Position numbers and translations under genes: made by a program
NCBI RefSeq assembly: GCF_002105155.1
Contig: NW_019029020.1
Span: 102,501-166,500 of the forward strand
Direction: 5' to 3'
Length of the DNA: 64,000 nucleotides
Source of the DNA: Lobosporangium transversale
Taxonomy: Eukaryota > Mortierellomycota > Mortierellomycetes > Mortierellales > Mortierellaceae
In this document: in pieces, positions 35,364 to 46,086 of the stretch
Layout of the letters: each line of letters starts with the position of its first letter
Position numbering within the stretch: the stretch's first letter is position 1
The notes under the pieces: generated by a model
What the model saw: only the letters and a program-made list of their open reading frames with translations
What the model was told of the DNA's origin: nothing
The model's database searches: none

Positions 35364-35790
35364 CAGTGACCTGTACTGATGTTACTGAACATTCGTACTT
35401 GAAGTTTTTTTCAGTAAATTTTTACTTAAACATCGGTAAAAAAAAAAAAGTAAATTTTGAGTATATTTCGAGTAAAAATCAGTAAGCACTTACTGAAATT
35501 TACTGAAAATATACTTTTGTTTTACTGATATTTACTGAAAATATACTTTTCTTACTCAAAATTTACTTTTCTTACTTTTCTTTCAGGGGGGCCTGCACTT
35601 GAATTCCCCGTATATGCACGAGCAAACCGAAGCCACTTACTGATGAGTCTCCATATATGCATGTGGATAGGCTGTCATGGACACACGTTGTTCAGAACAT
35701 GAGATCAACTTCTATCAAGTATTCAGCATGCTACCATGATTAAAAGCGACCACCTTCATTTCGTGTTGATAGACATGCTTTTCAGGACTT

Positions 35791-35821
<31 letters not shown>

Positions 35822-36311
35822 GTTGACATGGTATAAATATATATAATATATATATTTTGATAACAAGGACCCTCAAGATATATTTCATAAATATACTATG
35901 TCTGCAAAAAAAAAAAAGTAAAAAGTCCTGAATACTTGATAGAAGTTGATCTCATGTTCTGAACAACGTGTGTCCATGACAGCCTATCCACATGCATATA
36001 TGGAGACTCATCAGTAAGTGGCTTCGGTTTGCTCGTGCATATACGGGGAATTCAAGTGCAGGCCCCCCTGAAAGAAAAGTAAGAAAAGTAAATTTTGAGT
36101 AAGAAAAGTATATTTTCAGTAAATATCAGTAAAACAAAAGTATATTTTCAGTAAATTTCAGTAAGTGCTTACTGATTTTTACTCGAAATATACTTTTGTT
36201 TTACTCAAAATTTACTTTTTTTTTTTTTACCGATGTTTAAGTAAATAATAAGTAAAAATTACTGAAAAAAACTTCAAGTACGAATGTTCAGTACATCAGT
36301 ACAGGTCACTG
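35364..36311. mobile_element. 948-bp fold-back (long inverted repeat) element
   Basis: Two arms, 35364-~35822 and ~35903-36311, are near-perfect reverse complements. Both outer ends read CAGTGACCTGTACTGATGT. The inner spacer is AT-rich, with TA repeats near 35838-35858. The outer part of each arm holds many copies of short units such as AGTAAATTTT, AGTATATTTT and CAGTAAAT. The inner part is unique sequence (e.g. GAATTCCCCGTATATGCACG). The left arm carries an extra ~60 bp (35727-~35786) absent from the right arm. There is no coding capacity, and no clear target duplication in the flanks. Non-autonomous DNA element is the most likely class. Confidence 0.8.
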
Positions 36312-36419
36312 GTACTATGCACAAAACGCCATGCGATTAAATTGGCCCCCAAGTGTGACGTAACATATTTTATTTTAATACATACACTATTCGTCTCTTG
36401 TTTTCACCCTCATCCCAAG

Positions 36420-37197
36420 AACAAGAAGCTGTTACTGATGCTCCTATCAATGATGTTCTCGCCATCAATCAAATTGAAAAAAATATTGATCGGTGGATTT
36501 GAAGATATTGTAAGTGTTCAAACGCGAATAATAATAATAATTTTTTGTATCAATGCTTTCTTGATGATATCTAAGCAGAACTGCTTTAGAGAAAAGTCCT
36601 TGACGCGTCAAACTCTGGGAAGGATGGGGAGGATGACAGCGAAGAAAGAGAAGGTGGAAATGAAGAAAAAGAGGGGGACGATCAAGTGGATATCCCGGCT
36701 GGCCATGAAGTTGATTTCGAGGTAAGTGTTGCAATTATATTAGTTGCCCCATAAAGTCTAGTTCATTGCTTGAGAGTAATAAAGATAAAACTTGACATTT
36801 GTACGCTAACTCTAGTCTTTGGAGAATGGACTCAATAATATTGCTGTTGAAAAAATGAGAGTGGTTTTGTGCGATGACACTGAGATTATTCAAGTCGCAA
36901 AGCACTATAAAGTTGATCCTGAATCTCGGTTCATCACTCTGACTGCCTCGAAAGCTGAATTCTTTATTGAGCCCGAGCGATTTGATGCTTGGCTTCTGAG
37001 GCATCCAAAGGGTTATTTCCACCAATTTGTATTGACAAGGAAGTATGACAACAAAACTGCTAATCTGCACCGCCTCACTTATGAATGCCAATGCGCTGGC
37101 AAGAAGCGCGTAAGGAAAGATAGACCTCAAGGAGGTGTCGCCGGCAAAAGCAGAATCGATGCTCCAGGAAATAAACAAGGGTGTGGAGCAAAGACAT
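36420..37197 (+). pseudogene. Uncharacterised gene fragment with Cys cluster, possibly transposon-derived
   Basis: Three segments look coding with phase-0 junctions: one ending at 36510 (donor GTAAGT), 36588-36720 ('GEDDSEEREGGNEEKEGDDQ', donor GTAAGT) and 36817-37197. The last reads 'VEKMRVVLCDDTEII', 'GYFHQFVLTRKYDNKTANLH', then 'YECQCAGKKRVRKDRPQGG' and 'NKQGCGAK', then a stop. The Cys pattern recalls the N-terminal zinc cluster of Mutator/FAR1-type transposases, but I cannot be sure. The first segment is open in two frames. No catalytic domain follows, and the remainder to 37350 has only short frames, so it seems truncated. It lies right next to the fold-back element. Confidence 0.35.
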
Positions 37198-37891
37198 GAT
37201 ATTGCCTACGTTGAAGCCAGTGCTGATGGTCGATGGCTCGAAAGCACCGGCATATGCTGTGAGAATGAGATGCTCTTATTTTTTAATTCGTTGGCTTTGA
37301 ACAGACACATATTTGTTTGGAACACAGGATCTGTTCGACTCCTTATTTCTAATGTTTAGTGTAGTGTTTGCCTCTGTCAACTAATGGTGCGACGAAGGCG
37401 AAAAGAACACAAAGCTCTCACATTTATTGTGGAGTAGAGGGGGAAAAAAAAAGAGAGGTAACGTTTACAAAGTCCTGTGCAGCTTCCTGTATGATTTGAC
37501 AATTAGTTTAAATCGGATGACAATTCCTAAATACAATGCTGAGCTTTTTTTCCTCTCCAGCATAGGGCAACGGCGCCAAAAGAAAATCTCTCTTCCAAGG
37601 GTGAAGGGCGGAGAGAATTATGGAAAATTAAGTAAATGCTCTCGTTCAACATGCCGGGTCGATTCTTTTTTGTTATTACTTTTCTGTCTTTTTCCTCTTC
37701 TTTTCTTCTTCTTTTGCTCTTCTGCCCATCTCCACATTCTCAATCACCTTTGCCCATCCTTTCTTGCCCGCTATCAGCCAACCAACAGCTTTTATTCCAT
37801 CGGTCCTTTTTTTCCATTTAACTATTCGTCCTTGTCACTTTCTCTCTCTCACTATCTCAAACACATACAACCGGAAACAGGTTAAAGAAAA

Positions 37892-38959
37892 ATGCATTTC
37901 GCTGCTGTAACAATTCCTATGCTCGCTTTCGCGGCTACGGTTCTGAGTGAGCCATGGAAGAACATTGGAGGTGATTTGGCCTATGTGGGACCGACTTATA
38001 ACGCCACATTCAAGGCTGGCGACACTATCCCGTTTGAGTACACGTTCTACACGGTTAAGATGGTCAGGAACAACAGCACCGCACCTACTCCTGGTGTCAA
38101 CGGCACTGCGCCGCCCACTGCTCCCTCTACTCCTACCACTGGCACTGGTATGCTTTCATCTAAAAAAAAAAAAAAAAATTAAGGATACACAGAAATCAAT
38201 TTATTGTTGTCACTTTATTGGACAAATATATTCATTTTTTCTTTATGCATTTCTTAAATATCAATGAATACATTGTTAACGACGATATGACATGGCTATA
38301 TATTTTTTCTAGCTTCATTGACTTCATTGCGGTGGGTCGGACAGACAGGCAACGAGACCGTGGAAATTAAGTTTGATAATGGACGAACAGAGGGATACTC
38401 ATCCCCCTGCTTGCCAACAGACACCTGCACAGGCACTTATTATCCCAAGCGCATTGACCTGTTGATCCCTGCAGAGACCTATCCAAGCAACTACACTGTA
38501 AGTGGGTTGACAAAGTCGAGGAAAAAAAAAAAAGATGCAGTGAAGAAAGAGAAAGTTGATTGAGCAATGAGAAGGAAAGAGCGTGATAATTTAATTAATA
38601 TTAGTAATTAAGAAAATATGGCAGTTTGCAAACAACGTACACACAGTCTGATTTCAATATTGTATTTACGAAAATAACACTTTATTACCTTCATTACCAT
38701 CACTAAATGTGTATAGATTGTCCTTGGATACACATTGTCGTTGGCTGGCAACAGAACTCTTTTTTACAAGGAGCCCATCACCGTAGTTCCTGCTTCGGCT
38801 AATGTCACGTCTCCCAAGGCATTGATTGCTGGTGCACCTGCTACCCAGGTGACACTGCCTGTGTATGCACCACCTGGGAACAGCGGTCTCGTCAACCAAG
38901 TCTCAAAGGTAGCCCTTGGCATGACCATTGTCGCTGTCTCTGCTATTCTCATGTTATAA
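37892..38959 (+). CDS. Secreted GPI-anchored-type surface protein
   Basis: Exons are 37892-38147, 38313-38497 and 38717-38959, giving 227 aa. An N-terminal signal peptide (MHFAAVTIPMLAFAATVLS) is followed by 'EPWKNIGGDLAYVGPTYNAT'. A Pro/Thr/Ser-rich segment (~residues 66-86) precedes a compact domain with Cys pairs ('SSPCLPTDTCTGTYYPKR') and several N-glycosylation sites. The C-terminus ends in a hydrophobic stretch 'VALGMTIVAVSAILML' directly at the stop, after 'PGNSGLVNQ', as expected for a GPI-attachment signal. Function unknown; a cell-wall or plasma-membrane role is inferred. Codons favour C in third position. A strong CT-rich tract (37650-37860) precedes the ATG. Confidence 0.8.
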
Positions 38960-39212
38960 CTTCACAGTCTATTGTAGTAATAATAAAAATGAAGTTGTAA
39001 AGAACCCACGAAAGATAACCACGAAAGATAATATGCTTGCACGTGCTGTGCGTCGACAAATAAACTAAGCCACTCTAATTCAAAAAAGTTTTTAACCCAA
39101 GAGCCTCGACTCATTGGGTTCGAAACAGAAGCGAGAGAACGTGCCAAAAGGGACGGTCAACTGCAATTTGAAGATTTTTTTCCTCCTCTACTCTTTGGCA
39201 TTAATCGCGAAC

Positions 39213-40813
39213 ATGAGCTCATTTGAAAAAGTAATTCTTCATCCCTTTGAAAAAAAGATCAAATACATGGACATTAAGGATTGTTGGACTTAACAAGGGA
39301 TAATGTGCTTCATGAGAATGAGCACCATTTACAAGGATTCATTACAAAGGAAGCTTATTCATGCGGGATCGCTGCTCAAATTTACTTTTTTTTTTTAAGG
39401 ATCGAGAAATGTCACTATAATTGGATGATGCTATGGAATTGTATTTGTAATCTCGCTGATTGTACCATCATCATCATCCAGGAAATTTAATCGTCTCGCT
39501 TTGTTTCGGCATGTCGAATCTATGATCCAGGATTTTTTTATTTTTTTCATTCAATCTTCAGGTCATTCTGGGATCACTAGGAAAAATTATACTATTTAAT
39601 TCTCCCTACTCACGGTCATATCCACTTTACCCTGTAACATTAATCGGGATTGGCAGATCCAGCCCTGACATACCTTTCATTCAGAGTAAAGATTTCTAGT
39701 CATGATATGTACTCTTTATGTTTGGTCTTTTAACTCTTCTATTTCAACTATCTCAGGTGGTTGTCATCGACGGTAAGGGTCACCTCTTGGGTCGCCTTGC
39801 CTCCATTGTTGCTAAGCAGGCCCTTTCTGGACAGCGCGTCGTTGTTGTGCGCTGCGAGGAGTTGAATGTCTCTGGTTCTTTCTTCCGTAACAAGCGTAAG
39901 TTATAGTTCATATTCATTATAGTCTTTCCTTTTCAAGATTATTTCTTTTTTTATCACGAAGATGCCGGATTCTTTTGAGAAATTCACCAGCACTGAAGAG
40001 AGGCAGTAGCAAACGGCATCTAAGACAATCATAGTTGGAGATTTGGAGTAGCGGTACATCTCTCAATCAGACTATATTGCCTTTCCTTATGAGGAAGCTT
40101 TAAAGGGAGCGTCCTGAAGGACACTCGATGTCACTTAGTTACATTTACTTGTTAACAGCAGCTGCCAACGACACTGGAATGACATGCATTATAGCTCAGG
40201 AGGCCAGCATTGTTACGACTTAATAGAGTCGTCTATAGGCCCAAAGTGTGGGGACAGGGGATGAAATTGCACAAACGGCTTTGCTCCAATGGTACATCGC
40301 CCACTAACATCAAGATGTCTTGTTGTATTTGAAACTGACTTTTCCCTATCCTCCAAATTAGTCAAGTACCACGCATTCCTCCGTAAGCGCTGCGTTGTCA
40401 ACCCTGCCCGCGGTGCCTTCCACTTCCGTGCTCCTTCGCGCATTTTCTACCGTGCGATCCGCGGAATGATCCCTCACAAGACCGCCCGTGGTGCTGCCGC
40501 TCTCGACCGCATCAAACTCTTCGAGGGTGTTCCTCCTCCATATGACCGCATGAAGCGCATGGTTGTCCCTTCGGCCCTCCGTGTTCTCAAGCTCAAGCCT
40601 GGTCGCAAGTACTGCACCGTCAAGCGTGTCTCGCATGAGGTCGGCTGGAAGTACAACGATGTTGTTGCCAACCTCGAGGAGAAGCGCAAGGTCAAGTCCA
40701 AGGCCTTCTACGAGCGCAAGAAGGCCATTGCCAACGTTCGTGCCAAGGCGACTGCCTCCAAGTCATCCGAATTGACTGCTGTTCAAGAGAAAATTGCTGC
40801 TCTTGGCTATTAA
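39213..40813 (+). CDS. RPL16: 60S ribosomal protein uL13 (L16/L13a)
   Basis: Exons are 39213-39230, 39757-39895 and 40362-40813, giving 202 aa. It is a cytosolic large-subunit protein. The 6-codon first exon (MSSFEK) joins '[16 protein letters not shown]'; '[15 protein letters not shown]' is followed across intron 2 by '[11 protein letters not shown]', and the rest matches L13a closely: '[19 protein letters not shown]', '[20 protein letters not shown]'. Introns of 526 and 466 bp are long for this genome, as often seen in ribosomal-protein genes. Codon use is strongly biased to optimal C-ending codons. Intron 2 shows structured segments (see separate entry). Confidence 0.96.
39961..40123 (+). 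ncRNA. Possible H/ACA-like snoRNA within uL13 intron 2
   Basis: Bases 39961-39967 (GATGCCG) pair exactly with 40014-40020 (CGGCATC). They are followed by AGACAA (40023-40028), which fits an H-box ANANNA. Downstream are hairpins TTCCT/AGGAA (40083-40096) and GTCCT/AGGAC (40111-40122) that run into an ACA at 40121-40123. Ribosomal-protein introns often host snoRNAs. The 3' half does not form one clean H/ACA hairpin, so this is tentative. Confidence 0.25.
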
Positions 40814-43800
40814 AGAAAACAAATATATTTCCCTTATTTGTCTTCACTTTCTTTTTCTTTGAAGTCTCATGCGTATCTCGCTCATTTTATTGCTTCTTGT
40901 CTTTAATGAAGAAAAATATGCCATAACATGACAGTAGTTAAGACTTCGTCACTTGCGATTAAACCATCAGGTTATTTTTTTTGGAGAGTCTTGTTAACTT
41001 GATCTGATGGGCTTATTTGGATACTATGAGAAAATGCGTTGATGTGAATTGGATAAGGAGTACTTCGTAGATATGTTGATTATGTGTTATTATTTTTTAC
41101 GCTATCAGATCAATTTCGAAATTAAGAAAAGATAACTAGGAACTATCGCATTAAAAGGGATTGCGCAATAAGAGCATCGAAACTAATTCTACCACACGTT
41201 TGATAAACATACGACTTATCTTTAAGACGAAGGCATATGTGAAGTGTTTAATATACACATGCATTGCTGTGCAAGTTAAGAGACGACTTGTAGACAACGA
41301 TAGCTATTTGTCTCATGCAAATAAAGACGGAGTTTATACAGCTGCAAATTCAAAGTGTGAGAAGATGTTTAACATGCGCTTTCTGCATGCCATCTGCGCC
41401 TCCTTCAGTGCAATCTAAATCGATGCAAGAAAAAGACAAGGCTGTGGCCCCTTCTACGAATTGTTTTGGTCCTTTAGAGAAAAAAAAAAAAAAAATTGCT
41501 CTCAGAACAAATAGCATTCAGATATATATATATATACTTGTGATCGGTATCCATCTCCGTTAAAAAAGAGCAAAACGCCGCAACAACGGTCGAATTATGG
41601 TTGAAAGGAGGTTTAAAAAAAAAAATTCATATTTTCATATGTGAGGCACCGACATTCACCTGAATAAGGCAGTGAAAATCCACAAGGATACATCTGTTAG
41701 ACTACCTGCATGTCAATTATGAACATTCATGCAGATTTTTTTTTTAAAAAAAAAAAAAAAAAAAAAATAAGTCGCAATGCACGTATCATTGATACTCCGC
41801 TGTGAATAATAGATCCAACACAATGACAGTTTTCTTCGACACTGAATTGAGCCTTGAGTGGATCCTGAGAATTCAGCTATTCAAATAAATGTCGTGTATA
41901 TACATATCAACTCGGTTCTATGTAACGCACGAAAGCGATAGTAGTCAATCTGTGTCACCATTGACGCGTCTTAGATCATTCAGCAAGAGACAGTAAAAAT
42001 ATTAAAAGACATTGACATGCTGTCGATCTTCTTTTTGATTCTATCATGTCAACATGGTCATTGGAACGTTCTAAGAATATAAACTATCCGTGATGTCAGT
42101 GAGGTTCCATACACTTTGTGTGTGTGTGATGGAACAATGCTAACTAGTGCATTTTTAAGATGAGAGCAAAGGGTACTCTACATTTGTAAAAAATATACCG
42201 ACAACCAAAGGGATCTCGGTATAGATATATTAATCAACCTGCTTTGTTTTGAACGTTGCCATGTTCAATATGAGTAAATGAATAGTCGACAGCATCATTA
42301 CCAGAATTTTCATGCATTGGGCGCCTCCATATTTTTAAATAAAAGCAGGTTTGTGGAGAAAAAGGCACCCGGAACTCTCAATATCCTTTTAATCAGATGA
42401 TCACCAAAAAATGATAGGTCCAGAATGGCTCCATTGAAGAAAGATGTTATTTTTTTTTTAAAAAAAGAGCCTCACATTCACTTTACATGAAAATCACTTG
42501 GCCAATGATTCAGCGCTTTGGTCAAGTCTCTCTCTCCACGAACACCTCCACATTTCATATCCCATCTATCACATCCCACAACCCACAACCCACAATCTTC
42601 TTTCTCCGCTAGGCTCCTTTATGTCCTGCCTATCAGTGCGCAGGAAACCATTTAAAACCCGCTTACGTACAGGCAATGCCTGCAAAGCCATTAGAAGACC
42701 GAACACTCGCATAACTCAAAAGCGAATCCAACTCATGCAAAGTTAATAGTTTGGCATAATTCATTAGTGTGCCTAAGTGTGTAAATAAAAAAGAACAGGT
42801 ACACGCGAAAGACCAATATCTAAACTATATACTAATAATTTTTGCGCTTGCTTAACGTTCTAATATTGATTGTATTTACTGAAACAGGCACGGATCCGAA
42901 ATCATGCTGAAAACCAATGTATTTGATCATTTTGCACTGCAGTTTATGCATCTGTGCCATTTTAGTGGCGTTTGATGTTTTTATTTGTTTATTTTTCTTT
43001 GTTTGAGCCGAAGAAACACGATTTACAACATGATCTCGTTCAAATTAACCATTTTGTAGGAAGGATCCCCTCGCCGCAGCCATGAAGAATCACGCCTTAT
43101 CCGTGGTATTTTGAGAAATGTCTTTCACAAACTCATTCTAGTCTAAAAAAAATATTAACGGTGGGTTTGATGCTGTGAGGGGGCGGATCCATTGTTCCCA
43201 ACACAAAGGAGGGCGTGTGTAAAATAAAATGGTATAATGTATTCATTTATCATATACATTGAGAGGGCTCTACGCCCATCATACATAGTTTACCTTGTGA
43301 TTTTAATAGAGAGTGGATCACCGAGTGGGAGAGCAACGCATGCATGCAATACATTTCTTTGTGCGTCTGACCTAAAAAAGAGAGGGTGTAAACAGTGATA
43401 ACAAGAATAAGAAAGCCGAAAAAATAAAAAAAGAGCATCATGAGGCTGACCAAAATGTGTTGATATATTTGTTTTGTAGATAATGTGTATACTGTATATT
43501 CTCTTCATTAGAACTTGCTTGTGTAATGTAAGAGAATGGCAGGTGGCAATAAGTCTTTTATTTCTCTCGATGGAACGAACGGACCAAGTCTAGTTTCATC
43601 TCTCTTAAGCTCAGGACACTGAAGTTAAGACATGTCGCTGACAAAAGCATCATACAGTAGACTGAAGAAACAGTGCAGAGAATGCACATCCACTAAGATG
43701 GGAGTAACGATAATTTTATGCAAAATAGAGATAGACTATCCAATGGTGTTGCCTCTGATTGGACGCAGCGGGAGAGCAAAGTCAAAAGAGCTTACGACGG

Positions 43801-46086
43801 AGGTTCATTGAAAGGAATTCGTTTATGTCATCTTTAATCAAAGTACACTGGCCAACACGCCAGTACTCCCGTCATTTCAAACTTTTATGAGATGCGTTAA
43901 TTGACATTAGACGTGTCCCATTTTCAAAGACATGCTGTTGATGGCAAGTCAAATATTCGGATACTTCTTATTGCTGTTAATTTGTTTCTTTGCAATATCC
44001 TTTGTGTTGCTTTGTCTTATTGTGGAAACACTTGACCCTGAATGAGGTTCGATTTGTACTACTGTTTCTTTCCATTTATATTTAATGGAGGGTCTAGTTC
44101 TTTGTCTTTTTGGATATTTATCCTACGTAAGGTATCACCGATCTCTTTTTCTCATAAGAGCACAACAAGAAGAAAACATTACTTTATACAAAACATGATT
44201 GTTTTTCATATGTTTGAAATGTTATTCTTATCAAAAAAAAAAAAAAAAGGGGGAGGCAAATGATATGAGTGAAGGCATAGTTGCACAAAAAAGAAGAGAA
44301 GGTAATCGCGCAATTGCCAGTATGATCCACATGTTGTAAGTACATTCAATCCCAAGTTGGTTCATCCTCTTCTATTCTCAGCATCGTCCTTCTCTGTCCC
44401 CATCAGACTATGCATTGTCATATTACAGAATATGGTTAATGATGTGAAAAGTGAGCGAATTTTTCATTATGAAAAGCACCCAATCGAACCAAGCCCTTTT
44501 CCGTTCCTGAAATTAATCTCTTAATAATTAATCGATCCAATGGAAGTTTGTAAGATGATAAAAAATAACCAGCAGTTGTAGTTACTAAATCATTGAGTGT
44601 AACTGGTGCCTCACGAATCTTTCTGTAATATGAAGATCAGTATCCGAATCGGTTTCTTATCTTCTTGGTTTCAAAAACTCGTGAATACTCTTATGTTTCT
44701 GCTAGTAGCTACTATGCACGTGCGATGATGGTTACAGTTTACTGAGCAGCGAGATTCTCAAGGTTTTCTAAAGGTTCTCTACAGTCACCCAAAAGGCCTG
44801 GACGGTGGTGAATGATCGCGCATAATTCTGGAAACACCTTTTACAATGACATCCATGTTAAAAGATATAAAATATAAAATATAAAATAAAATAAATAAAA
44901 AAAAAAGGCATCGGGGGCGCCATTGTTTTATTGTTTGTTTGTAATCAAACCAGCGGAGCTGGATACAATATTTTGTATTACACATTTAAAATATAAACAA
45001 ATGCCGGCAATAAATGGCTGCTATCGGATATGGTGCTGCTTTGCTGGATTACACATGCCCGCGGTTTCTTCCAAAGGAAATGGGTGCCTTTGTTGATTGT
45101 TAGTTTAATGTATATATGTACAGATACAATAAACTCAAGGTATTTTTGGTATACAGCACGCGCATTTGAACAAACAATAGCCTGTACAATTGTATCCTTG
45201 TGCATACTTGGACTAGTGTAAAAAGGGTAAATACATATTTGTAGACATGTAGACATGGAGTAAATATATTTTCTTTTTTTTGAGCATTAGCAGCAGCAAT
45301 CGCTATTCGCTCTTTCATGCCCTTTTTTCCTCTTGAAACTTTTTTTTTTTACTTATACCCTACAGAATATAAAGTACAATATGGGCTGCCTATTCAATAG
45401 GAAGTGCTCTCAAAAAAAAAAAAAAAAAAAACCCTAAAATGCGTATCCATCCTCTCTTCTCTTTTATTGATTCGCAGCCAGGATAGTTCGCTAATGCTGC
45501 ATATTTGTGTACTCATAAAATCTATTCAAAGTTAATAGATTCCTTAGAGAATATTGACTATCTGTTTTAATAAAAATAAAACCGGTCTAGTTAATGTTCA
45601 TCTTTTCCCCATCCGGCTCGTGCCTGGCAATTTTTGTTCTCTATTTCTTACTCCGTCTCTCTGCCCCACGCTCTCTCCACGCCAATATACTCTCCCCTCC
45701 CACTCTACTCCACGGCTCATTTGGGCCTGTTCGCTATCTATTATTCCACCTTGAGAAGACTATAAAGACTCGTCCTTACATCCTCTTTTTTTTTTTTTTT
45801 TCTTTTTTTCTTTTTTTATCCGGTTGTCGTTTGTCTACTCCATCTCCCTATTGCTTTGTTTTGCAGACTCCCCTGTCCAGGTTCCTGGCACACAGCCCCT
45901 CTGCATCACTCCTTCCCTTTCTACCATTCCCCCCCTCAACTCTTCACTTTACATTTTTTTTATACGACCCTAATCTATCCACCCCAGTTTATTATCATAA
46001 ATCAACCCTTTAACCGCTTCTCTTTTCCTTTCAGCTCATAATAAAGACACGACGCGCCGACCCCCTTCACACATACTTCTACAACC
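40814..46086. other. 5.3-kb gene-poor region
   Basis: I found no credible coding exon. Open frames here are short, AT-rich and without recognisable motifs. The final ~480 bp (45600-46080) are strongly CT-rich with T runs, a leader or core-promoter signature of the DUF3712-like gene. A (TG)-rich spot lies at ~42117-42127 and a TA repeat at ~41522-41535. The stretch may be regulatory, may hold an unrecognised non-coding RNA, or may be decayed repeat. Confidence 0.4.

Noticed and set aside
35356-36325. Target-site duplication of the fold-back element
   Set aside because: The flanking 8-mers (gtatgcat and gtactatg) match at too few positions to call a duplication.
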